Notes: generated from the letters alone by a model not told the origin. DNA of 64,000 nt from Streptomyces reniochalinae (GCF_003323735.1 NZ_QOIM01000042.1:124001-188000); one strand, 5' to 3'. Counted from the first letter of the stretch, positions 53,871 through 62,315 are shown. Made by a program: numbers and translations.

Positions 53871-54869
53871 TCATCCGGCGGCGTGCTGCCGGAACCAGTC
53901 GATGGTGCGCCGCAGGCCGTCCCTGGCCGTCACCGTCGGCTCCCACTGGAGCTTGCCGCGGGCCAGGGTGATGTCGGGACAGCGCACCGCCGGGTCGTCG
54001 CTGGGCCGCTCGATGAAGCGCAGCCCCGAGGCGGAGCCGGCCAGATCGATGACGAGACGGGCCAGTTCCTGCATGGTGATCTCGTCGGGGTTGCCGATGT
54101 TGACGGGTCCCGGCAGCTCGGAGTCCGCCATCGCCAGGACGCCGCGCACGGTGTCGTCGATGTAGGCGAGCGACCGCGTCTGGCGCCCGTCCCCGGTCAC
54201 CGTCAGCTCCTCGCCCGCCAGCGCCTGCCGCACGAAGGTGGGGACGGCGCGGCCGTCGTAGCCGCGCATCCGGGGCCCGTAGGTGTTGAAGAGGCGGACG
54301 ATGCCCACGTCAGCGCCGCGGGCACGGGCCTCTGCCGCCGTCAGGGCCTCCCCGAACCGCTTGGCCTCGTCGTACACGCTGCGCGGCCCCACCGGATTGA
54401 CATGGCCCCAGTAGCGTTCGCTTTGCGGATGCTCCTGCGGGTCGCCGTAGGCCTCCGAGGTGGAGGCGTGCAGGAAACGCGCACCGTGGCGCCGGGCCAG
54501 CGCCAGCGCGTTGCGGGTGCCGGAGCTGCCCGTCTCCAGCGTGTGCAGGGGCATGCGCAGATAGTCGGCGGGGGAGGCGGGCGAGGCGAAGTTCAGCACC
54601 AGGTCGGGCGCGCGGTCCGCGCCTGCGCCCGCCACCTCGGCGTCGAACGGGTGGCAGATGTCGGCCTCGACGAGACGGAATCCCGGGCGGCCCGCCAAAT
54701 GCGCCACATTCTCCCGCCTGCCGGTGCAGAAATCGTCGACACATGTGACCTCGCACCCGCCGTCGAGCAGCGCGGTGCACAAATGCGAGCCGACGAATCC
54801 GGCGCCGCCCGTGACGACGGCGTGCCGGAATCCCCGGAAACCGGGTATGGAGTCGGTGGGCTTGTCCAT
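53871..54869 (-). CDS. NAD-dependent sugar-nucleotide epimerase/decarboxylase (SDR family)
   Basis: A 332-residue extended SDR enzyme. AVVTGGAGFVGSHLCTALLD is the NAD-binding Gly-rich loop; RFLHASTSEAYGDPQEHPQS and YDEAKRFGEALT supply Ser/Tyr/Lys of the active site (Y-x3-K). GIVRLFNTYGPRMRGYDGRA and TRSLAYIDDTVRGVLAM resemble UDP-glucuronate decarboxylases and dTDP/GDP-sugar dehydratases. It begins the cluster, after AGGAG, at the ATG of MDKPTDS. It might supply a xylose-like or deoxy-sugar donor; an ADP-heptose 6-epimerase role is possible but the sequence does not favour it. Confidence 0.87.
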   Translation of the reverse strand: MDKPTDSIPGFRGFRHAVVTGGAGFVGSHLCTALLDGGCEVTCVDDFCTGRRENVAHLAGRPGFRLVEADICHPFDAEVAGAGADRAPDLVLNFASPASPADYLRMPLHTLETGSSGTRNALALARRHGARFLHASTSEAYGDPQEHPQSERYWGHVNPVGPRSVYDEAKRFGEALTAAEARARGADVGIVRLFNTYGPRMRGYDGRAVPTFVRQALAGEELTVTGDGRQTRSLAYIDDTVRGVLAMADSELPGPVNIGNPDEITMQELARLVIDLAGSASGLRFIERPSDDPAVRCPDITLARGKLQWEPTVTARDGLRRTIDWFRQHAAG

Positions 54870-55338
54870 GAGCACTCCTGAGGCTTTCGCTCAGTTGTCC
54901 CGAAGGGCGTGCGCGAGACCGTCGACACCGCGCGGGAAACCGCCGTGCCGAGCACCGGTGTGCTCGCTCTCACAAGCCTGCGGTGCCCCGCACCGCGTCG
55001 CAACCGAGAGGCTGACGAGCGCTGCTCACCGTGGCGCTGCGCTGCGTGAACGAACGCTGTGCAGCGGGGTCGGGTGCGAACGGGGAGTAGGCGGGTACTT
55101 CCCGCTCCCCGGCCTGTGAGCAAGGCAACCCGGCCCCTTTTCCCGCTGGTCATCCCGGGCGCGGGAAGGAAGGCGGCGCGCCGGTCGCAGGAACGGCGAC
55201 CGAGTCGGCGCGAGCCGTCTGTGAATATGGCTGAGGGCCAGGGCGAGAGCACCGAGAAAGCCCCCTTTTCCGCCCCGCTCCCCGCCCGTTCCCGCGCCCC
55301 CTTTCCTCCTGTCCCCTGCCTTCCTGCGTGCATTCCTC
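54870..55338. other. Divergent intergenic region between the glycan cluster and the MFS gene
   Basis: These 469 bases should contain the promoters of the eleven-gene cluster and of the MFS gene. A weak inverted repeat with CGGGGA arms lies near 55079-55109. No additional gene is supported. Confidence 0.4.
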
Positions 55339-56850
55339 ATGCCTTTTCACTCGACTGCCGACAGCCTTGCCGAGAGTCCTGCCGACAGCCCTGCCCAGAG
55401 CCCCGCGGCGAGTCCGCCCCCCGAGGGCCGGCGCAGCCTGGGCGCACGGTTTTGTGACCGCCTGCCCACGCGGGCCGGGCTCCGCGAGAAGCGGGACGCC
55501 GGCGGCTCCGACCGCTCCGAACGCAACCCCTGGCGCTCGCTGCGGTACCCCAGCATGCGCTGGTGGTCCGCGGCCAACCTCGTCTCCAACGTCGGCACCT
55601 GGATGCAGTTGACGGTGCAGAACCTGCTCGTCCTCCAGCTCACCGGGTCCGCCGCCACCACCGGGCTGTCGCTGGCCGTGCAGGCCGCGCCCGGACTGCT
55701 GCTCAGCCTGGTCGGCGGCAGCCTCGTCGACTCCTGGCCGCGCAAGCTGACCGCCTCGGTCAGCCAGGCCCTGCTGGGCCTCGTCGGCTTCGCCACCGCG
55801 GCGTTCGTCGCCACCGGCATGCTCACCGTGCCGCTGCTGATGGTGCTCGCCGCCGTCACCGGATCCATCGCCACGGTCGACAACCCCGCCTGCTCCCTGC
55901 TGGGCAACGACCTGGTCAAGCGCAAGGACGTGCCCTCGGCCATCGCGCTCGGCTCCGTGGTGCACAGCGCGGGCCGGCTGATCGGTACGGCCGCGGCCGG
56001 TGCCGCCGTCGCCTGGTTCGGCATGGCGTCGGCCTACCTGGTCAACGGCGTCTCGTTCCTTGCGGTGGCCGCCGTCATCCCGTTCCTGAAGCTGGTGCCC
56101 AAGGAGGAGCGCGAACCCCAGACCGCGCACGAGCGGCCCGCGCAGGCCACGGCGAAGCCCGCCCGGCGGCGCGCCGGGCTCGGCGGCGACACCCGCGAGG
56201 GCCTGGTCTACTTCGCGCGCAACCCCAGGCTGGTCGCCCTGGCCGCCATCACCGGCATCTCCGCCATCTTCGGCCGCAACTACCAGCTGACGCTGGCCGT
56301 CCTGGTGACCGGGCCGCTGGCCGCCGGTGCCGGCGCCTTCAGCACCGTCTCGACCGTGCTGGCCGTCGGCGGCATGGCGGGCGCCGTGCTCGCGGGCTGC
56401 CTGCGCAAGCCCGCCGTGCGCCACGTGGCCACCCTCGCGGCGGCCGGGGCGCTGCTTCAGGTGGTGGCGGGCTTCTCCCCGTCGCTGGCCTTCCTGATCC
56501 TGCTGGTGGCCCCCATGGCCGTGGTCGAGTCCGTCTCGGACACCGCGGGGACGACCGTGCTGCAGACCGAGCCGCCCGCCCACATGCGCGGCCGCGTGCT
56601 CGGCGTGTGGCGCAGCGCCTCCACCGGCTGGGGCCTGGTCGGTCCCCCGCTGCTGGGCGCCCTGATGGAGTTCGCGGGCGCACGCGGCGGACTGATCGCG
56701 GGCGGGCTGGCCATCGTCGCCGTCACCGGCGCCGCGCAGCTGCTCCAGCAGCGGCCCGTGCGGCTGCCGCGCCCGCGGCGGCGTGCCTCCTCCGGTACCG
56801 CCCCGGCGCCGGCCGCCACGGTGGCCGAGGCGGAGCCCGCCACGGTTTGA
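55339..56850 (+). CDS. MFS transporter (MFS_3-type exporter)
   Basis: A 503-residue major facilitator with about twelve hydrophobic segments from residue 75 to 470. The start has a hydrophilic leader with SPADSPAQSPAASP repeats. RWWSAANLVSNVGTWMQLTV then opens the first helix, a typical sequence of the enterobactin-exporter-like family, and VDNPACSLLGNDLVKRKDVP lies in the central loop. It likely exports small molecules; no substrate can be named. The gene is divergent from the glycan cluster and is followed by a strong hairpin, so it is a single-gene unit. Confidence 0.87.
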   Translation: MPFHSTADSLAESPADSPAQSPAASPPPEGRRSLGARFCDRLPTRAGLREKRDAGGSDRSERNPWRSLRYPSMRWWSAANLVSNVGTWMQLTVQNLLVLQLTGSAATTGLSLAVQAAPGLLLSLVGGSLVDSWPRKLTASVSQALLGLVGFATAAFVATGMLTVPLLMVLAAVTGSIATVDNPACSLLGNDLVKRKDVPSAIALGSVVHSAGRLIGTAAAGAAVAWFGMASAYLVNGVSFLAVAAVIPFLKLVPKEEREPQTAHERPAQATAKPARRRAGLGGDTREGLVYFARNPRLVALAAITGISAIFGRNYQLTLAVLVTGPLAAGAGAFSTVSTVLAVGGMAGAVLAGCLRKPAVRHVATLAAAGALLQVVAGFSPSLAFLILLVAPMAVVESVSDTAGTTVLQTEPPAHMRGRVLGVWRSASTGWGLVGPPLLGALMEFAGARGGLIAGGLAIVAVTGAAQLLQQRPVRLPRPRRRASSGTAPAPAATVAEAEPATV

Positions 56851-57151
56851 GGCGGCCCCGCCGCCGGCACAGGCCGCTCCGCCGCAGGCACACCGCTGAG
56901 CCGTGGCCGTGGGCCGAGAGCCCGGCCACCGCCCGAGAACCGGGAGCCAGGGGACGCTCCCAGGGGCCCGCGCCCTGCCCCCACCGGCAGGGCGCGGGCC
57001 CCGCGCTCTCGCGCCGCGTCCCCACGCGTTTCCTGTGTTGCGGGCCACACGGGTGGCTCCCACCATGGAGTGAGCAGGAAAGGGCATAAGGGACATCCGA
57101 TATCCCCCGTGCGGCGCACACGTGCCCGTACGGCGCACCCGTGGAGGAACG
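56851..57151. other. Intergenic region after the MFS gene
   Basis: The 301-base gap contains the MFS terminator hairpin (56963-57002) and probably the promoter of the DUF2795 gene. Nothing else is seen. Confidence 0.4.
56963..57002 (+). terminator. MFS gene terminator hairpin
   Basis: A perfect 17-bp stem starting GGGGCCCGCGCCCTGCC with a 6-base loop lies 113 bases after the MFS stop. Confidence 0.8.
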
Positions 57152-57343
57152 ATGAGCGACGTGAACCCCATCGAGGTTCAGCGGGCCCTCAAGGGCGCCT
57201 CCTACCCGACCGACCGGCAGACCCTCACGGACCTCGCCAAGAAGAACAAGGCGAGCGACAAGGTCGTCGACAAGATCTCCCACATGAGGACCGACCGCAT
57301 CGAGGGGCCTGACCAGGTCGAGAAGGAGATGTTCCGCGGCTGA
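57152..57343 (+). CDS. DUF2795 small protein
   Basis: A 63-residue acid-basic mixed protein with GGAGGAA ahead of its ATG. NPIEVQRALKGASYPTDRQT followed by LTDLAKKNKASDKVVDKIS and a C-terminal segment with EMFRG closely follows the DUF2795 pattern, a short helical actinobacterial family of unknown function. It is ten bases upstream of the first GT2 gene, so the two are probably co-transcribed. There is no membrane segment or signal peptide. Confidence 0.85.
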   Translation: MSDVNPIEVQRALKGASYPTDRQTLTDLAKKNKASDKVVDKISHMRTDRIEGPDQVEKEMFRG

Positions 57344-57352
57344 CGCGGCACC

Positions 57353-58378
57353 ATGGCAGCCACCCCCCGCAGCACGCCCGGCCCACTGGACGGCCCACGC
57401 CGCCCGGATGGGCCCGGCGGCGTCGACCGGGACAGGCCGGCCGAGAGCTGTCCGCGTGACCTGCGCGGACAGCTCGGTGTCGTCATCGCGACCAGGGACA
57501 GGCGCGAGACCCTCGCCCGGACCCTGGAGCGGCTTCGTGCCCTCCCCGAGACCCCCCGCGTCCTGGTGGTGGACAACGCCTCGGCGGACGGGACGGCCGA
57601 CATGGTCACACGGTCCTTCCCCGGCGTCGAGGTGCTGCGGCTGACCGTCAACCGGGGCGCGCTGGCCCGCAACGAGGGCGTCCGCGCCCTGCACACCCCC
57701 TACGTGGCCTTCAGCGACGACGACTCGTGGTGGGAGCCCGGCGCGCTGACCACGGCGGTCGACCTGCTCGCCGCGCGCCCCGCCACGGGTCTGCTGGCGG
57801 CCGGCATCACCGTAGGACCCGAGGGCGCCCCCGACCCGCTCAACACCGTGCTGGCCGCGTCCCCGCTGGGGGAGGGGCCGGTCCCGCGCAGCCGCAGAGT
57901 GCTCGGCTTCCTCGGCTGCGCCGCCGTCGTGCGCAGACGGGCCTACCTCGACGTGGGCGGCTACCACCCGCTGCTGTTCTTCGGCGCGGAGGAGACGCTG
58001 CTCGCCTACGACCTGGCCGCCGCCGGCTGGGAGGTCCTGCACTGCCCCGACGTGGTCGCCCGGCACTCTCCCGCCGACGCGCCCCGACCCGGCCGCCAGG
58101 CCCTGGTCCGCCGCAACGAACTCCTGATCACCTGGCTGCGCCGGCCGCTGCCCGTGGCGGTCCGCCGTACGGCCGCGCTGTGCGGTGAGGCCGTGCACGA
58201 CGCCCAGGCGCGCCGCGTCGCCCGCGCCCTGCTGCCCCGCCTCCCGGCCGCACTGAGGCTGCGCCGCCCCCTTCCCCGGGCCGTGGAGGAGGCCGCACGC
58301 CGCGTCGAGGCGGCGCGCCCCGCGGAGGAGGCCGGCGCGTGGGGCGCCGCACCGTCCCCGGAGGGGGCGGGAGCATGA
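57353..58378 (+). CDS. GT2-type glycosyltransferase, copy 1
   Basis: A 341-residue family 2 glycosyltransferase. LGVVIATRDRRETLARTLER starts the fold after a 40-residue Pro/Gly/Asp-rich leader; LVVDNASADGTADMVTRSFP, TPYVAFSDDDSWWEPGALT (DDD motif) and FFGAEETLLAYDLAAAGWEV are the GT2 blocks. The C-terminal 100 residues are Arg/Pro/Ala-rich. Followed by a paralogue with a four-base overlap. Both resemble small glycosyltransferases that add sugars to surface or secondary-metabolite acceptors. The acceptor is unknown. Confidence 0.84.
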   Translation: MAATPRSTPGPLDGPRRPDGPGGVDRDRPAESCPRDLRGQLGVVIATRDRRETLARTLERLRALPETPRVLVVDNASADGTADMVTRSFPGVEVLRLTVNRGALARNEGVRALHTPYVAFSDDDSWWEPGALTTAVDLLAARPATGLLAAGITVGPEGAPDPLNTVLAASPLGEGPVPRSRRVLGFLGCAAVVRRRAYLDVGGYHPLLFFGAEETLLAYDLAAAGWEVLHCPDVVARHSPADAPRPGRQALVRRNELLITWLRRPLPVAVRRTAALCGEAVHDAQARRVARALLPRLPAALRLRRPLPRAVEEAARRVEAARPAEEAGAWGAAPSPEGAGA

Positions 58379-59466
58379 CACCGGCCGACGGCGCGTCGCG
58401 AAGCCCGGACGGCCCCGGCGGGCCGCACGGGCGGGACCAGGCGCCGCGCGACCCGGCTGCGCGGGCGCTGGATCGACGAGGGCCGGAGTGGCGAGGGCCG
58501 GAACGGCGAGGGCCGGCTCGGCAGGGGCCGGATCCGGGGGCGCCGGCTCGGCGGGGGCCGGACGGGACGGGGCCGGACCGGCGGGTGACGGTCGTCGTCA
58601 TCACCCGGGACCGCCGCGGCGAGCTCCTCCGCACGCTGGGCCTGCTGGCCGACCTCCCCGAGCGGCCCGAGGTCGTCGTCGTGGACAACGCCTCGCGCGA
58701 CGGCACCGCCGACGCCGTGCGGGCCGCACACCCGCGGGTGAGACTGTTGCGGCCGGGCCGGAACACCGGAGCCGTGGGCCGCAACCTGGCCGTACGCCAC
58801 GTGACGACCCCCTACGTCGCCTTCTGCGACGACGACTCGTGGTGGGCGCCCGGAGCGCTGCCCGCCGCCGCCGACCACCTGGACGCCCACCCCGCTCTCG
58901 CGGGCGTCGTGGCGCGCATCGTCGTCGAACCCGAAGGCACCGAGGACCCTGTCGTGGAGGAACTGCGCACCTCACCGGTACGCGGCCCCGGCTGGCTGCC
59001 GGGCCCCGCGCTGGGCTCCTTCCTCGCGGCCGCGACCTGCCTGCGGGTCACCGCGTTCCGCGAGGCGGGCGGCTTCGACCCACGGCTGTGGCTGGGCGGC
59101 GAGGAGGAACTGCTGGCCACCGACCTGGCGGTCCGTGGCTGGTGGCTGGCGTTCGCCGAGGAACTGACCATCCACCACGCCCCCTCCAGGGCCCGCGACG
59201 CCACGGGCCGGCGCGTGGACGGGCTGCGCAACACCCTCTGGTACACCTGGCTGCGCCGCCCGCTTCCCGCCGCCCTGCGCCGCACCTGCTACCTGGCCCG
59301 CACGGTGCCCCGCGACGCGGCCAGCGCCCGCGCCTTCGCCCGCGCCCTGGCCGGACTCGGCTGGGTCGTCGCCGAGCGCCGCCCCGTCCCCGCCCACGTC
59401 GAAGACCGCCTGGCCACCCTGGAGCGCGCCCAACGGGCCTCGACGGCACGCCAGTACGTGGGCTGA
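58375..59466 (+). CDS. GT2-type glycosyltransferase, copy 2
   Basis: A 363-residue paralogue of the previous gene with the same order of motifs: VVVITRDRRGELLRTLGLLA, VVDNASRDGTADAVRAAHP, TPYVAFCDDDSWWAPGALP and WLGGEEELLATDLAVRGWWL. The first 60 residues are a low-complexity stretch with repeats of RRGP/RQGP. The ATG at 58375 overlaps the previous stop by four bases. The high similarity suggests gene duplication in place; the two may act on neighbouring sugars of the same product. Confidence 0.84.
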   Translation: MTPADGASRSPDGPGGPHGRDQAPRDPAARALDRRGPEWRGPERRGPARQGPDPGAPARRGPDGTGPDRRVTVVVITRDRRGELLRTLGLLADLPERPEVVVVDNASRDGTADAVRAAHPRVRLLRPGRNTGAVGRNLAVRHVTTPYVAFCDDDSWWAPGALPAAADHLDAHPALAGVVARIVVEPEGTEDPVVEELRTSPVRGPGWLPGPALGSFLAAATCLRVTAFREAGGFDPRLWLGGEEELLATDLAVRGWWLAFAEELTIHHAPSRARDATGRRVDGLRNTLWYTWLRRPLPAALRRTCYLARTVPRDAASARAFARALAGLGWVVAERRPVPAHVEDRLATLERAQRASTARQYVG

Positions 59467-59527
59467 GCCCTCACTTCGGCGGAAGCCGGCCTGAGCGCGA
59501 CGTAACGCCTGGTGGGAGCCCCACCGT

Positions 59528-59553
59528 GCATCTCCCGGCGGGCCGGGAGATGC
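59528..59553. terminator. Hairpin between convergent GT2 and HSP18-regulator genes
   Basis: An 11-bp stem (GCATCTCCCGG with its complement) and 4-base loop CGGG, 61 bases after the GT2 stop. Confidence 0.7.
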
Positions 59554-59565
59554 CGAGGTCCCGGG

Positions 59566-60222
59566 TCACGGGGCACTGCGGCGCTGGTCGTTGCCCGCCT
59601 GGCGGAGAGCCTCGGTGTGCTGTGCGAGGCCCTCGACGCGGGCCGCGAGGGCGGGGTGGCCGGTGGCCAGGTGGGGGCCTGTGCCGGTCAGCGGAGCGAT
59701 GAGGCGGGCCGCGTCCCCCTCACCCAGGGCCTGGGTGAGGGGGACGCGCGCTGTGGCGGGCAGGTCGGTCAGAGCGGTGATCTCCCCGGCGAGCTGGCGC
59801 AGGATCGCGGCGTTGTCACGGGCCCAGGCGGTGACGCTGCGCTCGGCGGCGCGGCGGTCGCGGGTGGCCTGGATGCGCTGTTCGCCGGTGGTGTCCGGGG
59901 CTCCGGGGCGTAGCCGCAGGTAGCGGCGTTCGGCGGACTGCCGGTTGGCGACCCCGAGGGGGTGGGCGAGGTCGGCCCAGCTGGCTCCGGCCTCCCGTGC
60001 GGTTTCGATCAGCCCGGTTTCCCAGCCGCCGAGCCGGTCCCGCAGCCGGCGCAGCAGCAACAGAGCCGCCAGCGCCTGCTCGGCGCTGGTCCCGGTGTCG
60101 GTATGCCGGTCCGGCTGCGGCGCCTGGGCGGTGCGGACGGCTTCCTCGATCGTCTCCAGCGCTGCTTTGGCGGCGGGGAAAGACGCGGGCGGGGAAGCCG
60201 GGTCCCCCTCCTTTGCAGGCAT
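59566..60222 (-). CDS. HSP18-associated transcriptional regulator-like protein
   Basis: A 218-residue protein divergent from the small heat-shock gene. GASWADLAHPLGVANRQSAE followed by RRYLRLRPGAPD looks like a helix-turn-helix with an Arg-rich flank, and the C-terminal half is Ala/Leu/Arg-rich and helical. Proteins of this kind next to hsp18 are described as HSP18 regulators in Streptomyces, and the RheA-type palindromes between the two genes fit a repressor of hsp18. It could be the RheA-equivalent, but RheA itself need not be this family; the assignment is from context. Confidence 0.65.
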   Translation of the reverse strand: MPAKEGDPASPPASFPAAKAALETIEEAVRTAQAPQPDRHTDTGTSAEQALAALLLLRRLRDRLGGWETGLIETAREAGASWADLAHPLGVANRQSAERRYLRLRPGAPDTTGEQRIQATRDRRAAERSVTAWARDNAAILRQLAGEITALTDLPATARVPLTQALGEGDAARLIAPLTGTGPHLATGHPALAARVEGLAQHTEALRQAGNDQRRSAP

Positions 60223-60241
60223 GAGTCACCTCCACTCGGAG

Positions 60242-60260
60242 TGTCATCGTATGGGCGACG
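60242..60260. promoter_or_regulatory. Half-conserved second RheA-type site
   Basis: TGTCATC (60242-60248), then GTATG, then GGCGACG. The left arm matches the RheA box perfectly while the right arm matches only partly. It is 27 bases from the perfect site. Confidence 0.5.
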
Positions 60261-60267
60261 CCCTCGC

Positions 60268-60296
60268 TTGTCATCGTCTGGATGACATGCTACAAG
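60268..60296 (+). promoter_or_regulatory. Candidate hsp18 promoter overlapping the operator
   Basis: TTGTCA (60268-60273) and TACAAG (60291-60296) are 17 bases apart. The RheA-type palindrome lies across the spacer and -35 box, so a bound repressor would block RNA polymerase. The hsp18 start is 60 bases downstream. Confidence 0.5.
60269..60287. promoter_or_regulatory. RheA-type operator TGTCATC-N5-GATGACA
   Basis: A perfect inverted repeat TGTCATC-GTCTG-GATGACA. This is the form I recall as the RheA target in the S. albus rheA/hsp18 intergenic region. It sits between the divergent regulator and hsp18 genes. Confidence 0.82.
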
Positions 60297-60356
60297 AGAG
60301 GCAGGTAGCAGCGCATGGGCATGAACAGCCCGACCCGACAATGGAGGTGACTTCCG

Positions 60357-60797
60357 ATGCTGATGCGCACCGACCCCTTCCGCGAGCTGGACCGACTCAC
60401 CCAGCAGTTCCTCGGCAACGGCGCGTCCGGCACATGGTCGCGCCCCTCGGCGATGCCGATGGACGCCTACCGCGAAGGCGACGAGTACGTGCTCGCCCTC
60501 GACCTGCCCGGCGTCGACCCCGAGGCGATCGACATCGACGTCGAGCGGAACATGCTCACCGTCAAGGCCGAGCGACGCCCGCTCGCCAAGAAGGACGGGA
60601 CGCAGGTGGAACTGTCCGAGCGCCCGCTGGGCGTCTTCTCGCGCCAGGTCATGCTGGCCGACACCCTGGACACCGAGCACATCGACGCCGACTACGACGC
60701 GGGTGTGCTGACCGTGCGCATTCCGATCGCCGAGCGCGCCAAGCCCCGCAAGATCTCCGTCGGTGCCGGGTCCGGCCGCAAGGAGATCCGCGGCTGA
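60357..60797 (+). CDS. hsp18: Small heat-shock protein Hsp18 (alpha-crystallin family)
   Basis: A 146-residue chaperone. LMRTDPFRELDRLTQQFLG at the start is typical of actinomycete Hsp18, and the alpha-crystallin domain spans about 35-135 with YVLALDLPGVDPEAIDIDVE and GVLTVRIPIAERAK, which holds the I-x-I-like C-terminal contact. It binds unfolding proteins under heat stress. GGAGGTGA lies nine bases before the first ATG; a second ATG two codons later is possible. Regulation by heat through the RheA-type operator is very likely. A terminator hairpin follows. Confidence 0.93.
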   Translation: MLMRTDPFRELDRLTQQFLGNGASGTWSRPSAMPMDAYREGDEYVLALDLPGVDPEAIDIDVERNMLTVKAERRPLAKKDGTQVELSERPLGVFSRQVMLADTLDTEHIDADYDAGVLTVRIPIAERAKPRKISVGAGSGRKEIRG

Positions 60798-60826
60798 GGC
60801 AGGCGACTCACGCCGCAGCGGAGGAC

Positions 60827-60868
60827 GGGACCCCGCTTCTCTCCCCCCTACGCGCCCCGTCCTCCGCT
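60827..60868 (+). terminator. hsp18 terminator hairpin
   Basis: A 13-bp stem (AGCGGAGGACGGG with its complement) and 16-base pyrimidine-rich loop begin 30 bases after the hsp18 stop. Confidence 0.7.
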
Positions 60869-60893
60869 CACCCGCGAATCCACGGTCACAGGC

Positions 60894-61337
60894 ATGAGAA
60901 AGGGGGCAGTGTCGGCCATGCTGCGGGAAGCGTTTCTGGAACAGGTCCAAGAGCGCGGTGAGTACCCGACGCGTACCGAAGCGGACCGGGCGGCGCGGAC
61001 CGTGCTGGCGCTGCTGGGCGCACACCTGGTCGGCGAGGTGCGGGCGGACTTGGCAGCACGGCTGCCGGAGACCTTCGCCCTGATCCTCCTCAACCCGTTG
61101 CAGGCCGCCGAGCCCCTCTCGTCCGAGCGGTTCGTGCGGGCCGCTGCGGCGTGGATCGAAGGAGCCACCGACGCCACCGCGGCCTGGGACGTCAGCGCGG
61201 TGCTCAGCGTGGCCGCCGACGCCGCCGGCGAGGAACTGACCCGGCGCGTGCTGCTCCAGCTCCCACCCGGGTACGACCTGCTCTTCGGCCGCCCCCAGGA
61301 CGTCGGCACCGCCGGACCCGGCCCGCACGGCCGGTGA
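60894..61337 (+). CDS. DUF2267 protein, copy 1
   Basis: A 147-residue DUF2267-type protein. FLEQVQERGEYPTRTEADRA followed by RTVLALLGAHLVGEVRADLA, then LPPGYDLLFGRP near the end, are the family blocks of these helical proteins of unknown function, often found beside stress or heat-shock genes. The ATG at 60894 lacks a strong ribosome-binding site; one at 60918, after GGGGGCAG, gives a version eight residues shorter. It sits between hsp18 and a second DUF2267 gene. Confidence 0.82.
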   Translation: MRKGAVSAMLREAFLEQVQERGEYPTRTEADRAARTVLALLGAHLVGEVRADLAARLPETFALILLNPLQAAEPLSSERFVRAAAAWIEGATDATAAWDVSAVLSVAADAAGEELTRRVLLQLPPGYDLLFGRPQDVGTAGPGPHGR

Positions 61338-61423
61338 CCGTTCTCGCTGGTCACCGGCCGCTCACCACTGGACAACCCCAATAACCGCGAACAACCCCAT
61401 ATCGAGAGAGGCACCCTCCACCG

Positions 61424-61861
61424 ATGCAGCCCATGTCGGAGCCGGCGACGCTCACCGCCCCGGCCATGTCCTATACGCGCATGTTGGAACGTGTCCGCTA
61501 TGACGGCGCCTACTCCACTCGGGAGCGCGCCGAAGAGGTCACCTGCGCGGTCCTGGCCGCCCTCGGCCGACGGCTCGCGGGCGAGGAGCGCGTCGAACTC
61601 GCCGCCCGCCTCCCCCGCCAGGCAGCGCAGATCTTCACCGCCCAGATGCCCGAGACCGCCCCGGTGACCGGCTGGGCCTTCGTCAAGGACCTCGCCGCCC
61701 GCACCGGCGGCACCCTGGCCACCACACGCTGGGATGTCGGCTCCGTCCTGGGCGTCGTCGCCCACCTGGCGGGCCCGGAACTCCTGGATCGCGTCCTCGC
61801 CCAACTCCCCACCGGCTACGCCCTCCTCTTCGGCCGCGCCGAACTCACCCAGGCCGCCTGA
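61424..61861 (+). CDS. DUF2267 protein, copy 2
   Basis: A 145-residue paralogue of the previous protein. MLERVRYDGAYSTRERAEEV followed by TCAVLAALGRRLAGEERVEL and LPTGYALLFGRAEL mirrors its pattern, so it probably arose by duplication. GAGAGG is about ten bases before the ATG. The two DUF2267 genes and hsp18 share direction, spaced about 85-95 bases apart, and may respond to the same stress. Function unknown. Confidence 0.82.
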   Translation: MQPMSEPATLTAPAMSYTRMLERVRYDGAYSTRERAEEVTCAVLAALGRRLAGEERVELAARLPRQAAQIFTAQMPETAPVTGWAFVKDLAARTGGTLATTRWDVGSVLGVVAHLAGPELLDRVLAQLPTGYALLFGRAELTQAA

Positions 61862-62242
61862 CGAGAGCTGCACACCGGGAGAACGCGCGGGGGGCGCAGC
61901 CGGCGGTGACGCGGCCGGCGGCGGGGTGAGCACGAGCGCCGCCGGAAGCAGCCGCGTCCGAGGGGCGGTCCGCCGCCCCTGCGGGACCTCGGCCTGCGCG
62001 CCGCCGGTACGGAGGCTCCGGAGGTACTGCCCCAGCCCACCGCCCGCTCTCCCGGGCCACCCGAAACGGCCCACCGGGAGATCTGCGACGGTTTCCGGCG
62101 GGAGGTCCGCTGCGAGCGGCCTCTTCGGGAGACCCGCCTCCAGGTGGCCGTCTCCGCCGCCACGGCGACCGCTCTGATCCGCGTGGCCCGCGACACGCCG
62201 ACCGGGGCGAACGGTGTCGCCCCTGGCCGGCCATGTTCGGTG
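61862..62242. other. Gene-poor stretch before the tRNA
   Basis: These 381 bases contain a long open stretch with fragments such as REICDGFRREVRCERPLRET but no clear start, ribosome-binding site or family. I do not support a gene. No integrase or attachment site is seen next to the tRNA. Confidence 0.35.
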
Positions 62243-62315
62243 CGCCCCCGGCAGGACTCGAACCTGCGGCCAAGCGCTTAGAAGGCGCCTGCTCTATCCA
62301 CTGAGCTACGGGGGC
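62243..62315 (-). tRNA. tRNA-Arg (anticodon TCT)
   Basis: The minus strand folds as a complete tRNA of 73 bases: acceptor GCCCCCG with CGGGGGC, D-arm GCTC/GAGC, anticodon arm GGCGC-CTTCTAA-GCGCT, T-arm GCAGG-TTCGAGT-CCTGC and discriminator G. Anticodon TCT reads AGA/AGG arginine codons. CCA is not encoded. Confidence 0.95.

Noticed and set aside
53871..54869. Naming this enzyme ADP-heptose 6-epimerase (HldD)
   Set aside because: Its motifs resemble UDP-glucuronate decarboxylase and dehydratase relatives more than HldD; the name is not supported.
62243..62315. tRNA-Arg as an integration site of a mobile element
   Set aside because: No integrase gene or duplicated tRNA 3' end is seen on either side within the window.
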